NCBI GenBank assembly: GCA_963383645.1
Contig: OY726574.1
Span: forward strand, 55,169,477-55,233,476
Source of the DNA: Muscardinus avellanarius
Lineage: Eukaryota; Chordata; Mammalia; Rodentia; Gliridae
Length of the DNA stretch: 64,000 bases
Reading direction: 5' to 3'
How positions within the stretch are numbered: the first letter of the stretch is position 1; each line of letters begins with the position of its first letter. The notes beneath the pieces were generated by a model. The model ran no database searches. It saw nothing but the letters and a program-made list of their open reading frames with translations, and was not told the DNA's origin. Below are positions 11,156 through 22,019 of the stretch, piece after piece. The translations under genes and the position numbers were made by a program.

Positions 11156-11715
11156 TGGATCTTAAATGTCTCCCAAAGGCCATATGCTGAAGGCTTGCCT
11201 GCCAGCGTTTGGTGCTGTTGGGAGGTGGTGAAATCTTAGGGGCTGGTGCCTAGAAGAAGGAAGCTCACTGGGGGCATGCCCTTGACATGGCTGCTTCTCT
11301 CCCTTTGCTTTCTGGCCATCACAGGTAAGGACAGTTGTTTTGTTATACATTTCCCATCATGGTTTTCTCCCTCACCATAGGCTCAATCAAAGAAATCAAC
11401 TGAACATGAACCGAAACATCTGGAACCATGAACCTAAATAAATATTTCCGTTTTATTTTTGGTGGTACTGGGGATGGAACCCAAGGCCCTTCTACCTCTG
11501 GGCTACACTCTCCCAGATCTATTTTATATTTTTTATTTGGAAACAGAGTCTCTTAAACCAGCGGAGGCTGGCTTTGAACCTGCATGATCCTCCTGTCTCC
11601 GCCTCCCAAGCCTGGGGATTACAAGCGTGCGCCACCACTCCCGGCTCCATATTTCCTCCTTTTAAGTTGACTTTCTTAGGTATTGTGTCACAGCAATGAA
11701 AAGTTGATTAACAAT
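11156..11715 (+). mobile_element. Ancient LTR-type repeat (probably ERVL-MaLR group), split by a SINE
   Basis: Contains TGTCTCCCAAAGGCCATATG, CACCATAGGCTCAATCAAAG, AAATAAATATTTCC and, after the SINE, AGGTATTGTGTCACAGCAAT. The layout matches old mammalian MaLR-type LTRs with a late AATAAA. The related copy at 22020-22445 lies in the opposite orientation. Subfamily not determined. Confidence 0.6.
11455..11647 (-). mobile_element. B1-dID SINE, young hairpin subfamily
   Basis: AAACCAGCGGAGGCTGGCTT hairpin. TACAAGCGTGCGCCACC end. Imperfect TSD ATATTTCC on both sides. Confidence 0.92.
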
Positions 11716-11721
11716 TCTCTG

Positions 11722-11912
11722 GCCGGGTGTGGTGGTGCACGCTTGTAATCCCTGTGCTTGGGAGGCGGAGACAGGAGGATCGCGCAGGTTTAAAGCCAGC
11801 CTCGCTGGCTTAAGAGACCCTGTTTCCAAAATTAAAAAAATATATAGACAAAAAATAGGTCTGGGAGTGTAGTCTAGAGGTAGAAGGGTTTCCAGGATCC
11901 CCAGTACCACCC

Positions 11913-11953
<41 letters not shown>

Positions 11954-11957
11954 CCAA
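11722..11957 (+). mobile_element. B1-dID SINE, young hairpin subfamily, (CAA)n tail
   Basis: AAAGCCAGCCTCGCTGGCTT hairpin. The tail is about 14 CAA units (11914-11952). CAATTCT flanks both sides. Confidence 0.93.
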
Positions 11958-12144
11958 AAACCAATTCTTTGAATAGTAGATTTGCAGAGCAGAAGTTTTC
12001 AATTTGAGCAGAGTCTAATTTGTCATTTTTTTCATTGATTGTACTTTTCTTGTTCTATTAACTCATTACTAAGCTTGAGGTCACCTTGATTTTCTCTAGA
12101 AGTTATAAAGTTATGCCTTATATTTGGGTCTATTATCCTCTTTG

Positions 12145-12146
<2 letters not shown>

Positions 12147-12183
<37 letters not shown>
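12147..12183. repeat. (GT)n microsatellite
   Basis: Uninterrupted GT run inside the L1M ORF2 remnant. Confidence 0.95.
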
Positions 12184-12186
<3 letters not shown>

Positions 12187-12402
12187 AACAGCATAAAGTC
12201 TATGTCTCCTCTCTCTCTCTCTCCCCTATGGGTATTCAGTTCTAGCACCATTTGTTGAAAAGGGATTTCTTCCTTGACTGGATTCCTTTGCTTCTTTGGC
12301 AAAAGTAAGTTGACTATATTTGTGTGGGTCTACTTTTGGGCTCTCTATCCTGTTTCATTTACCTTTTTTTTGGGTCAAAAACTGTCCCAGTACCAGGACT
12401 GT

Positions 12403-12521
12403 CTTTATTTTTTATTTTGAAACAAGATCTTGCTAAGTTATAATGCTCTGGCCTTGAACTTGCAATGTTTCTGTCTCACGTTCCCACGTTCTGGCTACAG
12501 GCATGCACTACCACACCAACT
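12403..12521 (-). mobile_element. B1 half only of an old SINE
   Basis: Left half (TTTTGAAACAAGATCTTGCT to CACTACCACACCAAC) with no ID half. L1M sequence lies on both sides. Confidence 0.75.
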
Positions 12522-12615
12522 AGCATTAGTGTCGTGATCGCTAAAGCATTACATTCTGCCTTAATGTCAGATGGTATCAGTCCTCCAAATATACTGTATT
12601 TAGTTACTTTAAGAT

Positions 12616-13110
12616 TGAGGTGTCTTTAATCACCTTAACTGAGTAGTCTAAATACACCATTTTAAAAGTGGTCGAACAAGACCTATGTATATATTGTCTA
12701 CAAGAGACTAATTTTCTTCTTTGCAGTACTGGGGATGGAGCCCAAGGGCACTCTACCTCTGAGCCATGCCCCCAGCCCTATTTTATTATTATTTTTGAAA
12801 CAGTTTCTCACTGAATTTCACAGGGCCTCACTAAGTAGTTGAGGCTGTCCTTGAACTGTGATCCTCCTGTCTCAGCCTCAGCCTCCCAAATGCTGGGATT
12901 ACAAGTCTGTGACACCATGCCTGGGTTTCAAGAGACTAATTTTAAATATAAAGACATAGAATAAAAATTAAGAATAGAGAAAGGTATACCATGCTAACAC
13001 TAATCATTTGGAAGCCGGAGTAGCTATATTAAGTTCAGACAAAGCAGAATTCTGGACACGGAAATTTATCAGGAAGAAAGACATATCAATTCACCATATT
13101 GAGATTTTTA
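12616..13110 (+). mobile_element. L1M ORF2 5' region, opposite orientation to the preceding L1M
   Basis: Plus-strand L1 endonuclease region (TTGTCTACAAGAGACTAATT, then a GGAGTAGCTATATTAAGTTC-like segment). It abuts the minus-strand L1M at 12615, so it may be the inverted 5' part of the same insertion. A SINE lies at 12716-12928. Confidence 0.65.
12716..12928 (-). mobile_element. B1-dID SINE with 15-bp TSD
   Basis: CAAGAGACTAATTTT is duplicated at 12701-12715 and 12929-12943. Contains a small CAGCCT duplication in the left half. Confidence 0.94.
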
Positions 13111-13154
13111 TACATTTTATATTTTGTTAGAGGCTGATCAATTTAGTGTAATTA

Positions 13155-13312
13155 CCTTGGGACTGGGAATCAGAAAACTTGGATATTAATCTGGGCTCTG
13201 CTGCTCAGTAACAACTGATCTATGAGCATGCACCAGATTTGAGTTTACTCATAAATAAAATGTTTGAGTTAGAAAATTCCTTCTGGCTCTCATTCTGTGA
13301 TTCTAATATTAA
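13155..13312 (+). mobile_element. MIR SINE (ancient)
   Basis: GACTGGGAATCAGAAAACTT, CTGGGCTCTGCTGCTCAGTA and GGCTCTCATTCTGTGATTCT match a MIR-family tRNA-derived element. Diverged. Confidence 0.7.
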
Positions 13313-13796
13313 GATTCTGTTTAAGTACATTTGACTGAAGTAAACTGAGCAAATATAATTAAATTGGATATTATTTAGTAGAAGTCTTTAGAGGTAAATT
13401 CATAGTAAATAATTTCATATACATTTACTATTTGGAAAATATTAGCTATTATACATGTGCGTTATTTTTTCTTTATATTCCTTTCCCATTAGTGTGATTT
13501 TGAAACCACCGTGTAGTTAGTAGGTGTGACAAATATTTCATATCAGTATACTGTCTACCCATCATGATATGTTGTATCTCTTCCCCCTTACACATAAGAA
13601 GATGATGAAAAGACATGTCTCCTCCATTCTTTTATGAAGGGCTTGCCTTGATATATCGGTCAGATGTCCAATTTTCTAAGCTGTGGTCAAGGATTTAAAA
13701 TAAGAAAAACCTCAGCCTGTCTGCAGTGTTTCCCTGTGCACACATGTAGCTCATTTTGCTAAACCTTTTCTGATGAGAGAGAAAGAGTAGGTAACA

Positions 13797-13965
13797 CTGA
13801 CATAGTGCTTGACTGTGTGCTCGATACTATCGTAAGAGCTTTAGTTCTGTTAGCTAAATACTACCACCCTCTCCATTTTGCAGATAAGGAACCGGTGTTA
13901 AGTAACTTGCTCCAGCTCATACATTTAATAAGTGGCGGAGCTGGGACAAACACCTGGTATTCTTG
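13797..13965 (-). mobile_element. MIR SINE (ancient)
   Basis: CATTTTGCAGATAAGGAACC, TTAAGTAACTTGCTCCAGCT and AAGTGGCGGAGCTGGGA are the reverse complement of the MIR core. Confidence 0.8.
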
Positions 13966-14069
13966 TTTCAGAGCTCACTAAGGTATTTGTAGTAGGGTTA
14001 AATTTGTTTTCATTTATCTTAGCATTTAGGTTTGAAATTTAAATACAAAGGAAGGGATCGGTGGTATGC

Positions 14070-14570
14070 AGGATTCCAAGATGACTCTCAAGACTCTCTA
14101 CTGAGATGCTCCTGCTCTGAATAATTCTCTTCTGCTGAGTGCAGGCAGAGCCCGTGACTATGATAGGATACTACTGCCATGATTATGTGACCTTTATTGG
14201 AAAATAGGCTTTCAGGTGTCATGAACGTCTCTAATCAGTTGAGGCTGAGTTCATCAAGAGGCAGTTTCTTGGCTGTGCTTGGCCTCATCAGGCAAGCCCT
14301 TAAAAGAGACATTAAGTAGGTACATAGTCTTCAGATAGCCTCAAGGGAGTGAGTGTGGAGGAGCTCAGTGGCTGCAAAGAAGTGAATTGGTCCCTACAAG
14401 CAGGGAAGAGGACTTGAGCTGTATTTTCAGCAATAGTTTGACTGCAACCTATGACATCCCAGCAGAGGACCCTCTTGACCACAGAGACTGCAAGGTAACA
14501 AATACTTGCTGTGTTATTGTCTTAACCTGCTAAGTTTGTGCTAGTTTGTTATACACCAGAAGAAAACGAA
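14070..14570 (+). mobile_element. MLT1-like ERVL-MaLR LTR (ancient)
   Basis: The 3' end TGCTAAGTTTGTGCTAGTTT followed by a GTTATACACCAGAAGAAAAC-like stretch is the hallmark of MLT1-type LTRs. The upstream part is diverged but consistent in length. Confidence 0.7.
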
Positions 14571-14810
14571 TGCAGGGACATTCTAAAGGAGGATTTTCTA
14601 TGTGTTCTCCAGAATGTATATGAACGTGCATACACTCTCCCAGTTTCCATTTCTTCTTCTCCTGAACGTAATAAAAGAGTGCTTTATACTCGTTATTTCC
14701 ATCGTTATTACAGAGGAGGAATACCTCCCACTTACAGCTCAGTTCACTGCCTGCTCACTGGTCCTGTTCCCTTAAAATCACTACATTCTCCTAAGGGTTA
14801 AATCCACTGA

Positions 14811-14999
14811 GCCGGTCACAGTGGCGCACGCCTGTAATCCCAGTACTTGGGAGGCTGAGACAGGAGGACCGCAGGTTCCAGGACAGCCTCAGCAACTTAG
14901 CAAGACTCCTGTCAATGAGTGAGACTCCATTTAAGAACTAAAAGTAGAAAAGGGTTGAGGATGTAGCTCAGAATGTCCCTGGGTTGAGTCCCTAGTGAC

Positions 15000-15041
<42 letters not shown>
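14811..15041 (+). mobile_element. B1-dID SINE (older type) with (CA)n tail
   Basis: CCTGTAATCCCAGTACTTGG left half. Shortened right half GATGTAGCTCAGAATGTCCC. The tail has become (CA)n at 14999-15041. TCCACTGA and TCCATTGA flank it. Confidence 0.92.
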
Positions 15042-15043
<2 letters not shown>

Positions 15044-15282
15044 CATTGAACATATTTCAGTCTTATTTTTTTCTGCTACATTTGGCACAATTATCTCCAT
15101 CTGTCTGTGATTCCTAAATCACATCTGGTGTTGATCTTTTGCCTTACTTTTAGGCATGTTGATATGCCAGTCAGTGGGACGTCATTTAGATGCCTTTAAA
15201 CTCAGTATGTTGTATTAGTCCTCTAGGGCTGTGATAACAAAATACTATAAACTACATGGCTTAAAACAACTGATTTTTTTTT

Positions 15283-15345
15283 TCTTTTGAACCCATCCCC
15301 ATTTATGCTAGGCAAATGCCCTCACTGAGCTACACCTGCAGCCCC
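15283..15345 (-). mobile_element. ID element (tRNA-derived SINE)
   Basis: Reverse complement reads GGGCTGCAGGTGTAGCTCAG then TGCCTAGCATAAATGGGGAT, an ID monomer with A-box and B-box-like segments. Confidence 0.8.
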
Positions 15346-15588
15346 AGATGACAGAACTTTGGCTCACAGTTCTGGGGGCTGAGGTTCAAGGCCATGGTGC
15401 TGGCAGGGCTGCACATCCGAGGAGACAGAGTCATCTCCCTTGTATCTTCTCGTAGTTCTTCCCTCTCCTGGTGGTGGTCGCAGTCTCTGGAGGTCCTTGG
15501 CTTGCAGCTGCCTCTCCTGTCCCTGCCTCTGTGGTCACAAGGTGATCCTCTTGGGTGTCTGTTTATCATTGCCACTCTGCGGCCAGAT

Positions 15589-15591
<3 letters not shown>

Positions 15592-15644
<53 letters not shown>

Positions 15645-15848
15645 TTTTTTTGGTACTAGGGATTGAACCCAAGGGCATTCCGCCTCTGAGCCACACCCTT
15701 AGAGTTTTTTAATTTTTTATTTTGAAGCAGGGTCTCACTAAGTTGTTGAGAGTCTTGCTAAGTTGTTGAGGCTGGCCTCAAGCCTGCGATTTTCCTATCT
15801 CAGCCTCCCAAGAGCTGGAATTACAGGAGTGTGCCACTGCATCCAGTC
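15592..15848 (-). mobile_element. B1-dID SINE with (CT)n at its tail side
   Basis: (CT)n at 15592-15640, then right half and left half ending GTGCCACTGCATCCAGTCC. The microsatellite occupies the tail position. Confidence 0.9.
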
Positions 15849-15994
15849 CATCTCTCTCCTCTTTATAAGAACACAAGGCATATTGGATTAGAGCCCACTC
15901 TCATGAACTCATCTTAACCCGGTTCAATCTGTAAAGACCCTATATCCAAATAAGGGTTCATTTTGAGATTCTTTTGGTAACTACTTCAACAATA

Positions 15995-16316
15995 TTTTTT
16001 TGGTACGGGGGACTGAACCCAGGGCAGTCTACCTTTGAACTATACCCCCAGTACCACCAGCATTTTATTTTTTATTTTTTGGTGGTACTGGGGATGGAAC
16101 CCTTCTACCTCAGGGCTACACTCCCAGACCTATTTTATATTTTTATTTAACCTGTGGGATCCTCCTGTCTCTCCCTCCCAAGCGTGGGATTACAAGCGTG
16201 TGCCACCATACCCAGCTACTCCCAGCATTTAAAATTTTTATTTTGACGTGGAGTCTCATTAAATTGCTGAGGCTGGTCTTGAACCTGCAATCCTTCTGTT
16301 TCAGCCAAGGTCTGGG
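15995..16316 (-). mobile_element. Old B1-dID SINE split by a young SINE
   Basis: Right half at 15995-16055, left half at 16219-16316. The left half decays into the flank near TCAGCCAAGGTCTGGG. Confidence 0.8.
16066..16218 (-). mobile_element. Young-subfamily SINE with internal deletion
   Basis: GGTGGTACTGGGGATGGAAC to TGTGCCACCATACCCAGC. The hairpin region is deleted: after TATTTTTATTTAACC the text goes directly to TGTGGGATCCTCC. Confidence 0.85.
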
Positions 16317-16329
16317 TAACAGGTCTTTT

Positions 16330-16524
16330 TTTTTTTTTTCCCCTTTGGTGGTACTGGGGTTCCTGGAAACCCTTCTACCTCTGGGCTACACTCCTAGACC
16401 TATTTTATATTTTTATTTGGAAACAGGGTCTCTTAAGCCAGTGAGGCTGGCTTCGAACCTGTGTGATCCTCCTGTCTCCACATCCCAAGTGCAGGGATTA
16501 CAAGCGTGCGCCACCACGCCTGGC
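16330..16524 (-). mobile_element. B1-dID SINE, young hairpin subfamily, 13-bp TSD
   Basis: TAACAGGTCTTTT is duplicated at 16317-16329 and 16525-16537. Hairpin AAGCCAGTGAGGCTGGCTT. Confidence 0.94.
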
Positions 16525-16649
16525 TAACAGGTCTTTTCTGAGAGACATCATTTAACTCATTTCAATGGCTCCAATGAATCTAATCATCTCCCCCTTGTTC
16601 CCTTCTTACATGGGCCTTTACACATCCTTTGAGGAGAGTTCTAATGCAG

Positions 16650-16810
16650 TGATCAGAATGAGGGCCTCAGACAGGAACAATGAGACCTTAGGAAAGTTAC
16701 TCAAAGTCTCGGTTCACTTAAATTGAAAAAATGATAGGAATCTTTGGGAGAATTAAATGAGCTTTGTGCTTTGAACACTCTGTACCTAACACTCACTATA
16801 TACTAGCCAT
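16650..16810 (+). mobile_element. MIR SINE (ancient)
   Basis: GACCTTAGGAAAGTTACTCA, GAGAATTAAATGAGCTTTGT and the later ACCTAACACTCACTATA follow MIR order on the plus strand. Confidence 0.7.
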
Positions 16811-17026
16811 TGCCGTGGCTGCTTGCTAGCTCCATAGGCTAGGAATTGTCGTATTAAGAGCTCAATAACCTGGACACAGTTTGATCTGACAGTAGTGTGA
16901 AAGGAAGGTATGGTCGGTGAAGGTTCCTGCCCTGTGCGATGAGAATAGTCAGTCACAATAATTAAGGTATTTCTTTTGTTCACATGGATGGTTGCTGTGG
17001 AACCAGGCTATTAAGTAGTCTATAGT

Positions 17027-17223
17027 TAGTTGAGTGTGATGACACACACCTGTAATTCCAGTACTTGGAAGGTTGAGACAAGAGGTTTGCAGGTCCAAGG
17101 CCAGCCTCAGCAACCTAGTGAGACCCTGTTTCAAAACAAAAAGTAAAAAGGGCTGGGGGTCTAGCTTAGAGGTAGAATGCCCCTGGGTTCAATCTCCATT
17201 GCTACACACATGCACATGCATTC

Positions 17224-17261
<38 letters not shown>

Positions 17262-17262
17262 G
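17027..17262 (+). mobile_element. B1-dID SINE with (CT)n tail
   Basis: AGTTGAGTGTGATGACACAC start. Right half TAGCTTAGAGGTAGAATGCC. The tail ends in (CT)n at 17221-17262. Confidence 0.9.
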
Positions 17263-19072
17263 TTGAACTGTTAAATTCAGTATTCTTTCTACCATACAAT
17301 CCTTCCAGTATATATTCTTATAACTGCCAAGCCAACTAATTACTGTGCTTTGTATGTTTTCCTTATAGATGTTGACTGTGATATTTTTCATACAGTGTCT
17401 GCGTAGGGCATATTTATTTCCTCCTGTAAATAACTGACTGTAGCTTTTAACTTAGATCCCAAATCATCGGCATACCATTTAATTCCTTGTTGCTCTCCAA
17501 TTTCCTCTCTTGTTATCTTTGCAAGGCCAAAGATGCTGATAGGTAGGAGATTTGGTAGATGCTGGTGTAAGGGAGATGCCAAATTAAATCAACCTCTTCT
17601 ACATATGTTTATGTCTTTGAAGGGACTTTTGCAACTAAAGAAACACATGAGATGATTATTGTTAAAGTCTTTATTTTATAAGCAATAATAATTACAATAG
17701 CAAGTGACACTTGTAATATAACTCAGATTTGTCGAGTACAAGGTGTGGTGATGTTGAGCCAGTTACTGTGGGGACCAGACAGATCTCAAAGTTCTTGTCC
17801 TTATTTTGATAATTTTTATTTCGGTGGAAGCTCTTATTTGCAAAGCACAGGATATGACTAATAAATCTTCAGCAGATAAATGATTTGGTGTCCACAAAAT
17901 CAGCAGAAGGACTGGAGAGGCTGACTTGGGGTCTACGCCAACAGAAGTGGTTTGGCCAAGACACCTCAGCCTACCACACCTCTTCTCCCATGAACTTGTG
18001 TTTCAATCACTGGTGATCCAGGAGGGTGGGTCTGGCCATTGCCCTTGCTGCCTTTGCAGCCCTGGGGAGTTGGACCTGTTGTAAACTCCCTCTGTCTCCA
18101 GAGAGAATTCTTTCTAATCCCTATTCCTTTGCATCATTAGTGTCTAGTTCAAAGCTCAAAGTGGGCTCATGAGATCATTGAGGCTGTGAGTGTACTTGAG
18201 GAAATGTTGTTCAAATAGTGGCAGCGTCAGTTGAGAGGTCCTTAGACTTGCAAATCGTGCATGGGCTTCGCTCTATCCGACTGAGTTGGACTTTCAGAGT
18301 TCTGCTACCAGCTCTCTGGGTTTGGTATACCTCAGATGTGACGTACTCTACACACAGAAGCTTGCAAAGCAAGAGGTGGCTCAGCCTCTCCCAAGATTAA
18401 CAAGATGGGGAGCTTCAAGATGTGAGAAGATGGCTCAGCTGATTAGAACCAAAGGGATGACAAAATGTCCACGCGGCTGCTGTTGGTAGGCTGTCACAGC
18501 TGCACGTCGTGTAAGAGGACCCAGTGGAATCGCTGTGCTTCATTACGGGGTAGATCGGAGGTCACCGTCCCCAGGAACTCCAGCGTGATCGTGGCATTCA
18601 TCTCTCCTCTTTGGTGACTTGTATCATTCTTGTCTTCCTCCATCCTTCCCCTTCCCCCTCCTCTTCCTCTTCCTTTTCTTCCTCTCTCTTCCTTCCTCCC
18701 CTTGCCCTTTATGGCTCTGGCTCACTCCTTCCGATGTTTTTCCTCCTACTATTTCTAAAGTTGGCTTGAGAATCTTTCTTTAACATTTTTGGGAAAAGGG
18801 AAGTCATTCTTCTTTTACTAAAGGCTGCTGTAATCGCTGGCTTACAGAGCTAATGAAACTTTCAGGGGAAGTTCTTTGTCATATTTTCCAGCAGGCTAAG
18901 AAATCCTATACCCAGGGCCTGCTCAAGGCAAAGCATTGGAGCCGAGACCTTGATTTGCAGTACTTCCAGGCTCTCTTAGTCTTTCTCCCTCTCTGAGCTT
19001 TCTTTCTGATTTCACTGTCACCTTTAGTCACCAGCTTCCCGTCCACTCTGCACCCGCAGCCCGAACTTGCTT
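17263..19072. other. Long stretch with no gene or recognised repeat
   Basis: 1.8 kb without a convincing open frame or familiar repeat. 18640-18730 is a C/T-rich tract. CpGs are slightly more frequent around 18460-18600 than in the rest of the window, with no CpG island. Conserved non-coding DNA is possible but cannot be judged from one sequence. Confidence 0.5.
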
Positions 19073-19200
19073 TCGAGCCAGGCCTGATGGTGCAGACTAT
19101 TGTCTCAGCTGCTTGGGAGAATGAGGCAGGAGGAACTTTTGGACTCAGGAGTGTGAGGCCAGCCTGATCTACAGACAGACCCTCATCTAGAAAAATCAAC
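19073..19200 (+). mobile_element. B1-like monomer without an ID half
   Basis: GCCAGGCCTGATGGTGCAGA, GAATGAGGCAGGAGGAAC, then TGTGAGGCCAGCCTGATCTA and an A-rich end. This is the layout of an old 7SL-derived monomer of the proto-B1 kind, distinct from the composite SINEs. Confidence 0.8.
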
Positions 19201-19639
19201 CAAATCCAAACCAAACAGACACAATGCTCTTGGGGAAAAAATGACATCCTTAATGACTTGATCTGTCAACACACAGAGTCAAGTCTCTGAGAGTATTTAC
19301 TTTTAAAATTTCTTGTTTTCTTGTGGAAGAATTCAGGGTTTTATTCTTACTAAAACACAGGTTGGAAGAACATCAGTCAGGTGGAGAAGCTGCCATTTGT
19401 AATTCGATTTCTGGGGGAGCTAAGGAGCCCCACTCATAAACGTCTCCCACTCTCTTCCCTACTGATTTCATCTCCGCTCCCAGCTGTTGTAGTTGGAGGC
19501 TGTGCCGGAATGTTTTCACTCTGCCTCTGTCTCATGATGGGGGAGACCCTGGCAGTGATGCGATACAGTGCTCCCTGAAGCCCAGAACAGGGTGGTCTCT
19601 CCTTCCTCAGGAGATTCCTTTTGTTTATTTATATTTTTT
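19201..19639. other. No gene or recognised repeat
   Basis: Short open frames only, with no repeat identified. Confidence 0.5.
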
Positions 19640-19853
19640 ATCTTATTATTTGTGGCACTGGGGATTGAACCCAGGTGCACTCTACACTTGAGCTATACCC
19701 CCAGTCCTATTTTATTTTTCATTTGGAAACAAGGTCTTGCCAAGTTGCGGAGGGCCTCACTGAGTTGCTGAGGCTGGCTGCAAATGTACGATCCTCCTGT
19801 CTCAGCCTCCCAAGTATTATTAGGATTACAGGAGTGCACCACCAGACCCAGCT
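19640..19853 (-). mobile_element. B1-dID SINE (older type)
   Basis: GTGGCACTGGGGATTGAACC to CACCACCAGACCCAGC. AGATTCCTTTT lies on both sides as the TSD. Confidence 0.92.
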
Positions 19854-19867
19854 AGAAGATTCCTTTT

Positions 19868-20620
19868 TCTGAATCAGAAAGAAGCCTCATTAGAGTTTCC
19901 AGGTGACCCCTTATGCTTCTCCCAGGAACTCTGACCTTGACCGCCTGATTCCATGTCATTCAGAATGAAAGGCGCGTGTAAATCATTCTTCTGTAGCACG
20001 CTCTTTAACCTTTGCAGAAAAAAGAAAGGTGGCCCTTCTGCTTTTCACAGGCCAAAGCTTCAGACAGGTGTCATGTGTCTAGGCTGAAGATACTACCTTC
20101 TCTAGATGAAAAGAGGCTCTCTATATATTCCCTAGGAGATAAATGAGGGCAAGAAGTTCCATTTTACAATAGTGATCTTGAATTTAACCTCAAGAGTTTG
20201 TGGGATGGGATGAACAGCAGGCCAAAGTGTGAGATCAAAGCGGAAATTGGATGGGTAGAAGTAGAAACTGGAACCACATCTCACAGAGCCGTAAATGTTG
20301 TCAAGCCAATGCCTGCTGTCTCCGTGGTTGCAATCATCTTTTAGTATCATCTCAGTTGTCAGCACTAGTGACATTTAAGTGTTGTAGCTACTTGGGGTGA
20401 AGAGATGAACAATTGCATGACAAAACAAAAACAAAGGCAGCCTGAGAAGGTATCCTAAGTTCATACCACAGAAAAAGGATTAAATGTCTAATATATAAGA
20501 ACTTCTGGTGTGCTTTATGGACAGGAATGGAACAAAAAACATTTTATTGATCAATAGCTTCCTAACACGTACCGAAGTGTGTGATAATTTGCTCGGGCAA
20601 TGGATATATCTATCTTATCT
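19868..20620. other. No gene or recognised repeat
   Basis: No coding pattern. The longest frame is under 250 bp. Confidence 0.5.
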
Positions 20621-20624
20621 ATGT

Positions 20625-21180
20625 ATCTATAGTGTTTTGATCCAGAAATAACACTTCTAAATATCTATTAAGATTCACTGACAGAAACATAAAATGACTG
20701 ATACACAAGCCCCCCTCCTCCTTTTCTTTTCCACTGAAGATTGAACCGTGGGACACTCTACCTCTGTGCTATACATCCAGCTCTCTTTTTAATTGTCTTT
20801 TATTTTGGAAGAAGGTCTTGCTTTTTGCTGAGTGTCTCATTAAATTGCTGAGGCTGGCCTCAGGCTTGCGGTCCTCCTGTCTCCTCCTCCCAAGTGTTTG
20901 GATTACAGGTGTGTTCCACCATGCCCAGCAAGGTAATTACTTCTATATCATCTGTACCAGAAAAGATTGGAAAGAGCTCAAATGTTTAATAGGGGACTAG
21001 TGAAAAAGTGTTGGTACAGCCACAAAATGGACTATTTTGTAGATGTAGACAAAATTTGGAAGGTGTCTATACACTGCTATGAAAAGACCTCTAGAATATA
21101 GTAAGGCACAGAATGCTACGTACAGCATACCAACTCTTATTTAGGAAATAAAGGCAAGATAAGAATATAAAGATGCATGT
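20625..21180 (+). mobile_element. Ancient L1M-like fragment, split by a SINE
   Basis: CCAGAAATAACACTTCTAAA before, and GGAAAGAGCTCAAATGTTTA then AAAATGGACTATTTTGTAGA after the SINE, resemble the end of ORF2 and 3' UTR of an old L1. Strongly diverged. Confidence 0.55.
20726..20931 (-). mobile_element. B1-dID SINE, old
   Basis: Right half TTGAACCGTGGGACACTCTA. Left half ends TGTTCCACCATGCCCAGC. Confidence 0.88.
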
Positions 21181-21334
21181 TTTATATATGACATTCACAT
21201 ATTATATGTAATATGTAGTTTGAAATATTAGTATATAATGTATAATACATAATACTAAATACTAACATATTAGGGTTCTCCAGAGAAGTGGAACCAGTGG
21301 GATGCATACATATGGAAAGATGATTATTATTATC

Positions 21335-21546
21335 CTTATAATTTTTTGTGGCACTGGGGATTGAACCCAGAAACATTCTACCTCCGAGTTACACCCCCAG
21401 CTCTATTATGCTTTTTATCTTGAAACAAAGTCTCACTAAGTTGTTGAGGGATTCACTAATTATTGAGATTGTCCTCAAACCTGTGATACTCCTGTCTCAG
21501 CCTCCCAAGTAGTGGGATTATAGGCATGTGCTACCATACCTGGCTG
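21335..21546 (-). mobile_element. B1-dID SINE (older type)
   Basis: GTGGCACTGGGGATTGAACC to TGTGCTACCATACCTGGC. AAAGATGATTATT and AAAGATAATTATT flank it. Confidence 0.92.
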
Positions 21547-21577
21547 GAAAGATAATTATTTTAAAAAATTTGGCTTG

Positions 21578-21757
21578 GGCCGGGCGTGGTGGCGCACGCT
21601 TGTAATCCCCGTGCTTGGGAGGCAGAGACAGAAGGACCGTGCAGGTTTGAAGCCAGCCGCGCGTGGCTTAGGAGACCCTGTTTCTAAATAAAAATGTAAA
21701 AATAGGTCTGGGAGTGTAGCCCGGAGGTAGAAGGGCTTCCAGGAACCCCAGTACCAC

Positions 21758-21782
<25 letters not shown>
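21578..21782 (+). mobile_element. B1-dID SINE, young hairpin subfamily
   Basis: GCCGGGCGTGGTGGCGCACG start. Hairpin GAAGCCAGCCGCGCGTGGCTT. Long poly(A). Near-identical TTGGCTTG and TTGCCTTG at the ends. Confidence 0.93.
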
Positions 21783-21788
<6 letters not shown>

Positions 21789-22019
21789 AATTGCCTTGTA
21801 AAAGGCTGGCAAGTCCAAAATTCGCAGGGTAGGCTGATGGGCTGGAGACACAGGAAGAGCCGATGTTGCGATTCAGGTCAGAAAGCCATCTGCTGACAAA
21901 ATTTCTCCTAGCTCAGGGGAGGTCAGTGTGTTTTGCTCAGGTCTTCAACTGATTGGACAACACCCACCATTTCAGTCAGCGTCTCACTACTGTGACCTCC
22001 CCCCTAAATCCCTGACCAC

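Larger units (their letters stand above)
9085..12615 (-). mobile_element. Ancient L1M fragment in several pieces
   Basis: 3' UTR and ORF2 of an old L1 on the minus strand, in order: 9085-9556, 10016-10385, 10702-10960, 11960-12402 and 12522-12615. Diagnostic text includes GAATAATATTTCATTGTC, ATGAATAAAGCTGTTATAAA and CACCATTTGTTGAAAAG. The gaps are later SINEs and one LTR, so this element is older than all of them. Confidence 0.85.
15212..15990 (+). mobile_element. Ancient LTR-type repeat in pieces
   Basis: GTATTAGTCCTCTAGGGCTG, CTCACAGTTCTGGGGGCTGA, TAAAGACCCTATATCCAAAT. This is a widespread old mammalian repeat. Pieces at 15212-15282, 15346-15591 and 15853-15990 are separated by an ID and a SINE. 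I do not name the subfamily. Confidence 0.6.
21271..22019 (-). mobile_element. Ancient LTR-type repeat, split by two SINEs
   Basis: Opens with ATTAGGGTTCTCCAGAGAAG (reverse complement of the end seen near 8410-8430). It resumes at about 21790 with GGCTGGCAAGTCCAAAATTC and CTTCAACTGATTGGACAACA. Same family as 7746-8432, opposite orientation. Confidence 0.6.

Noticed and set aside
18460..18600. Possible CpG island or promoter
   Set aside because: CpG frequency is only slightly raised over about 140 bp, with no adjoining exon or start site visible.
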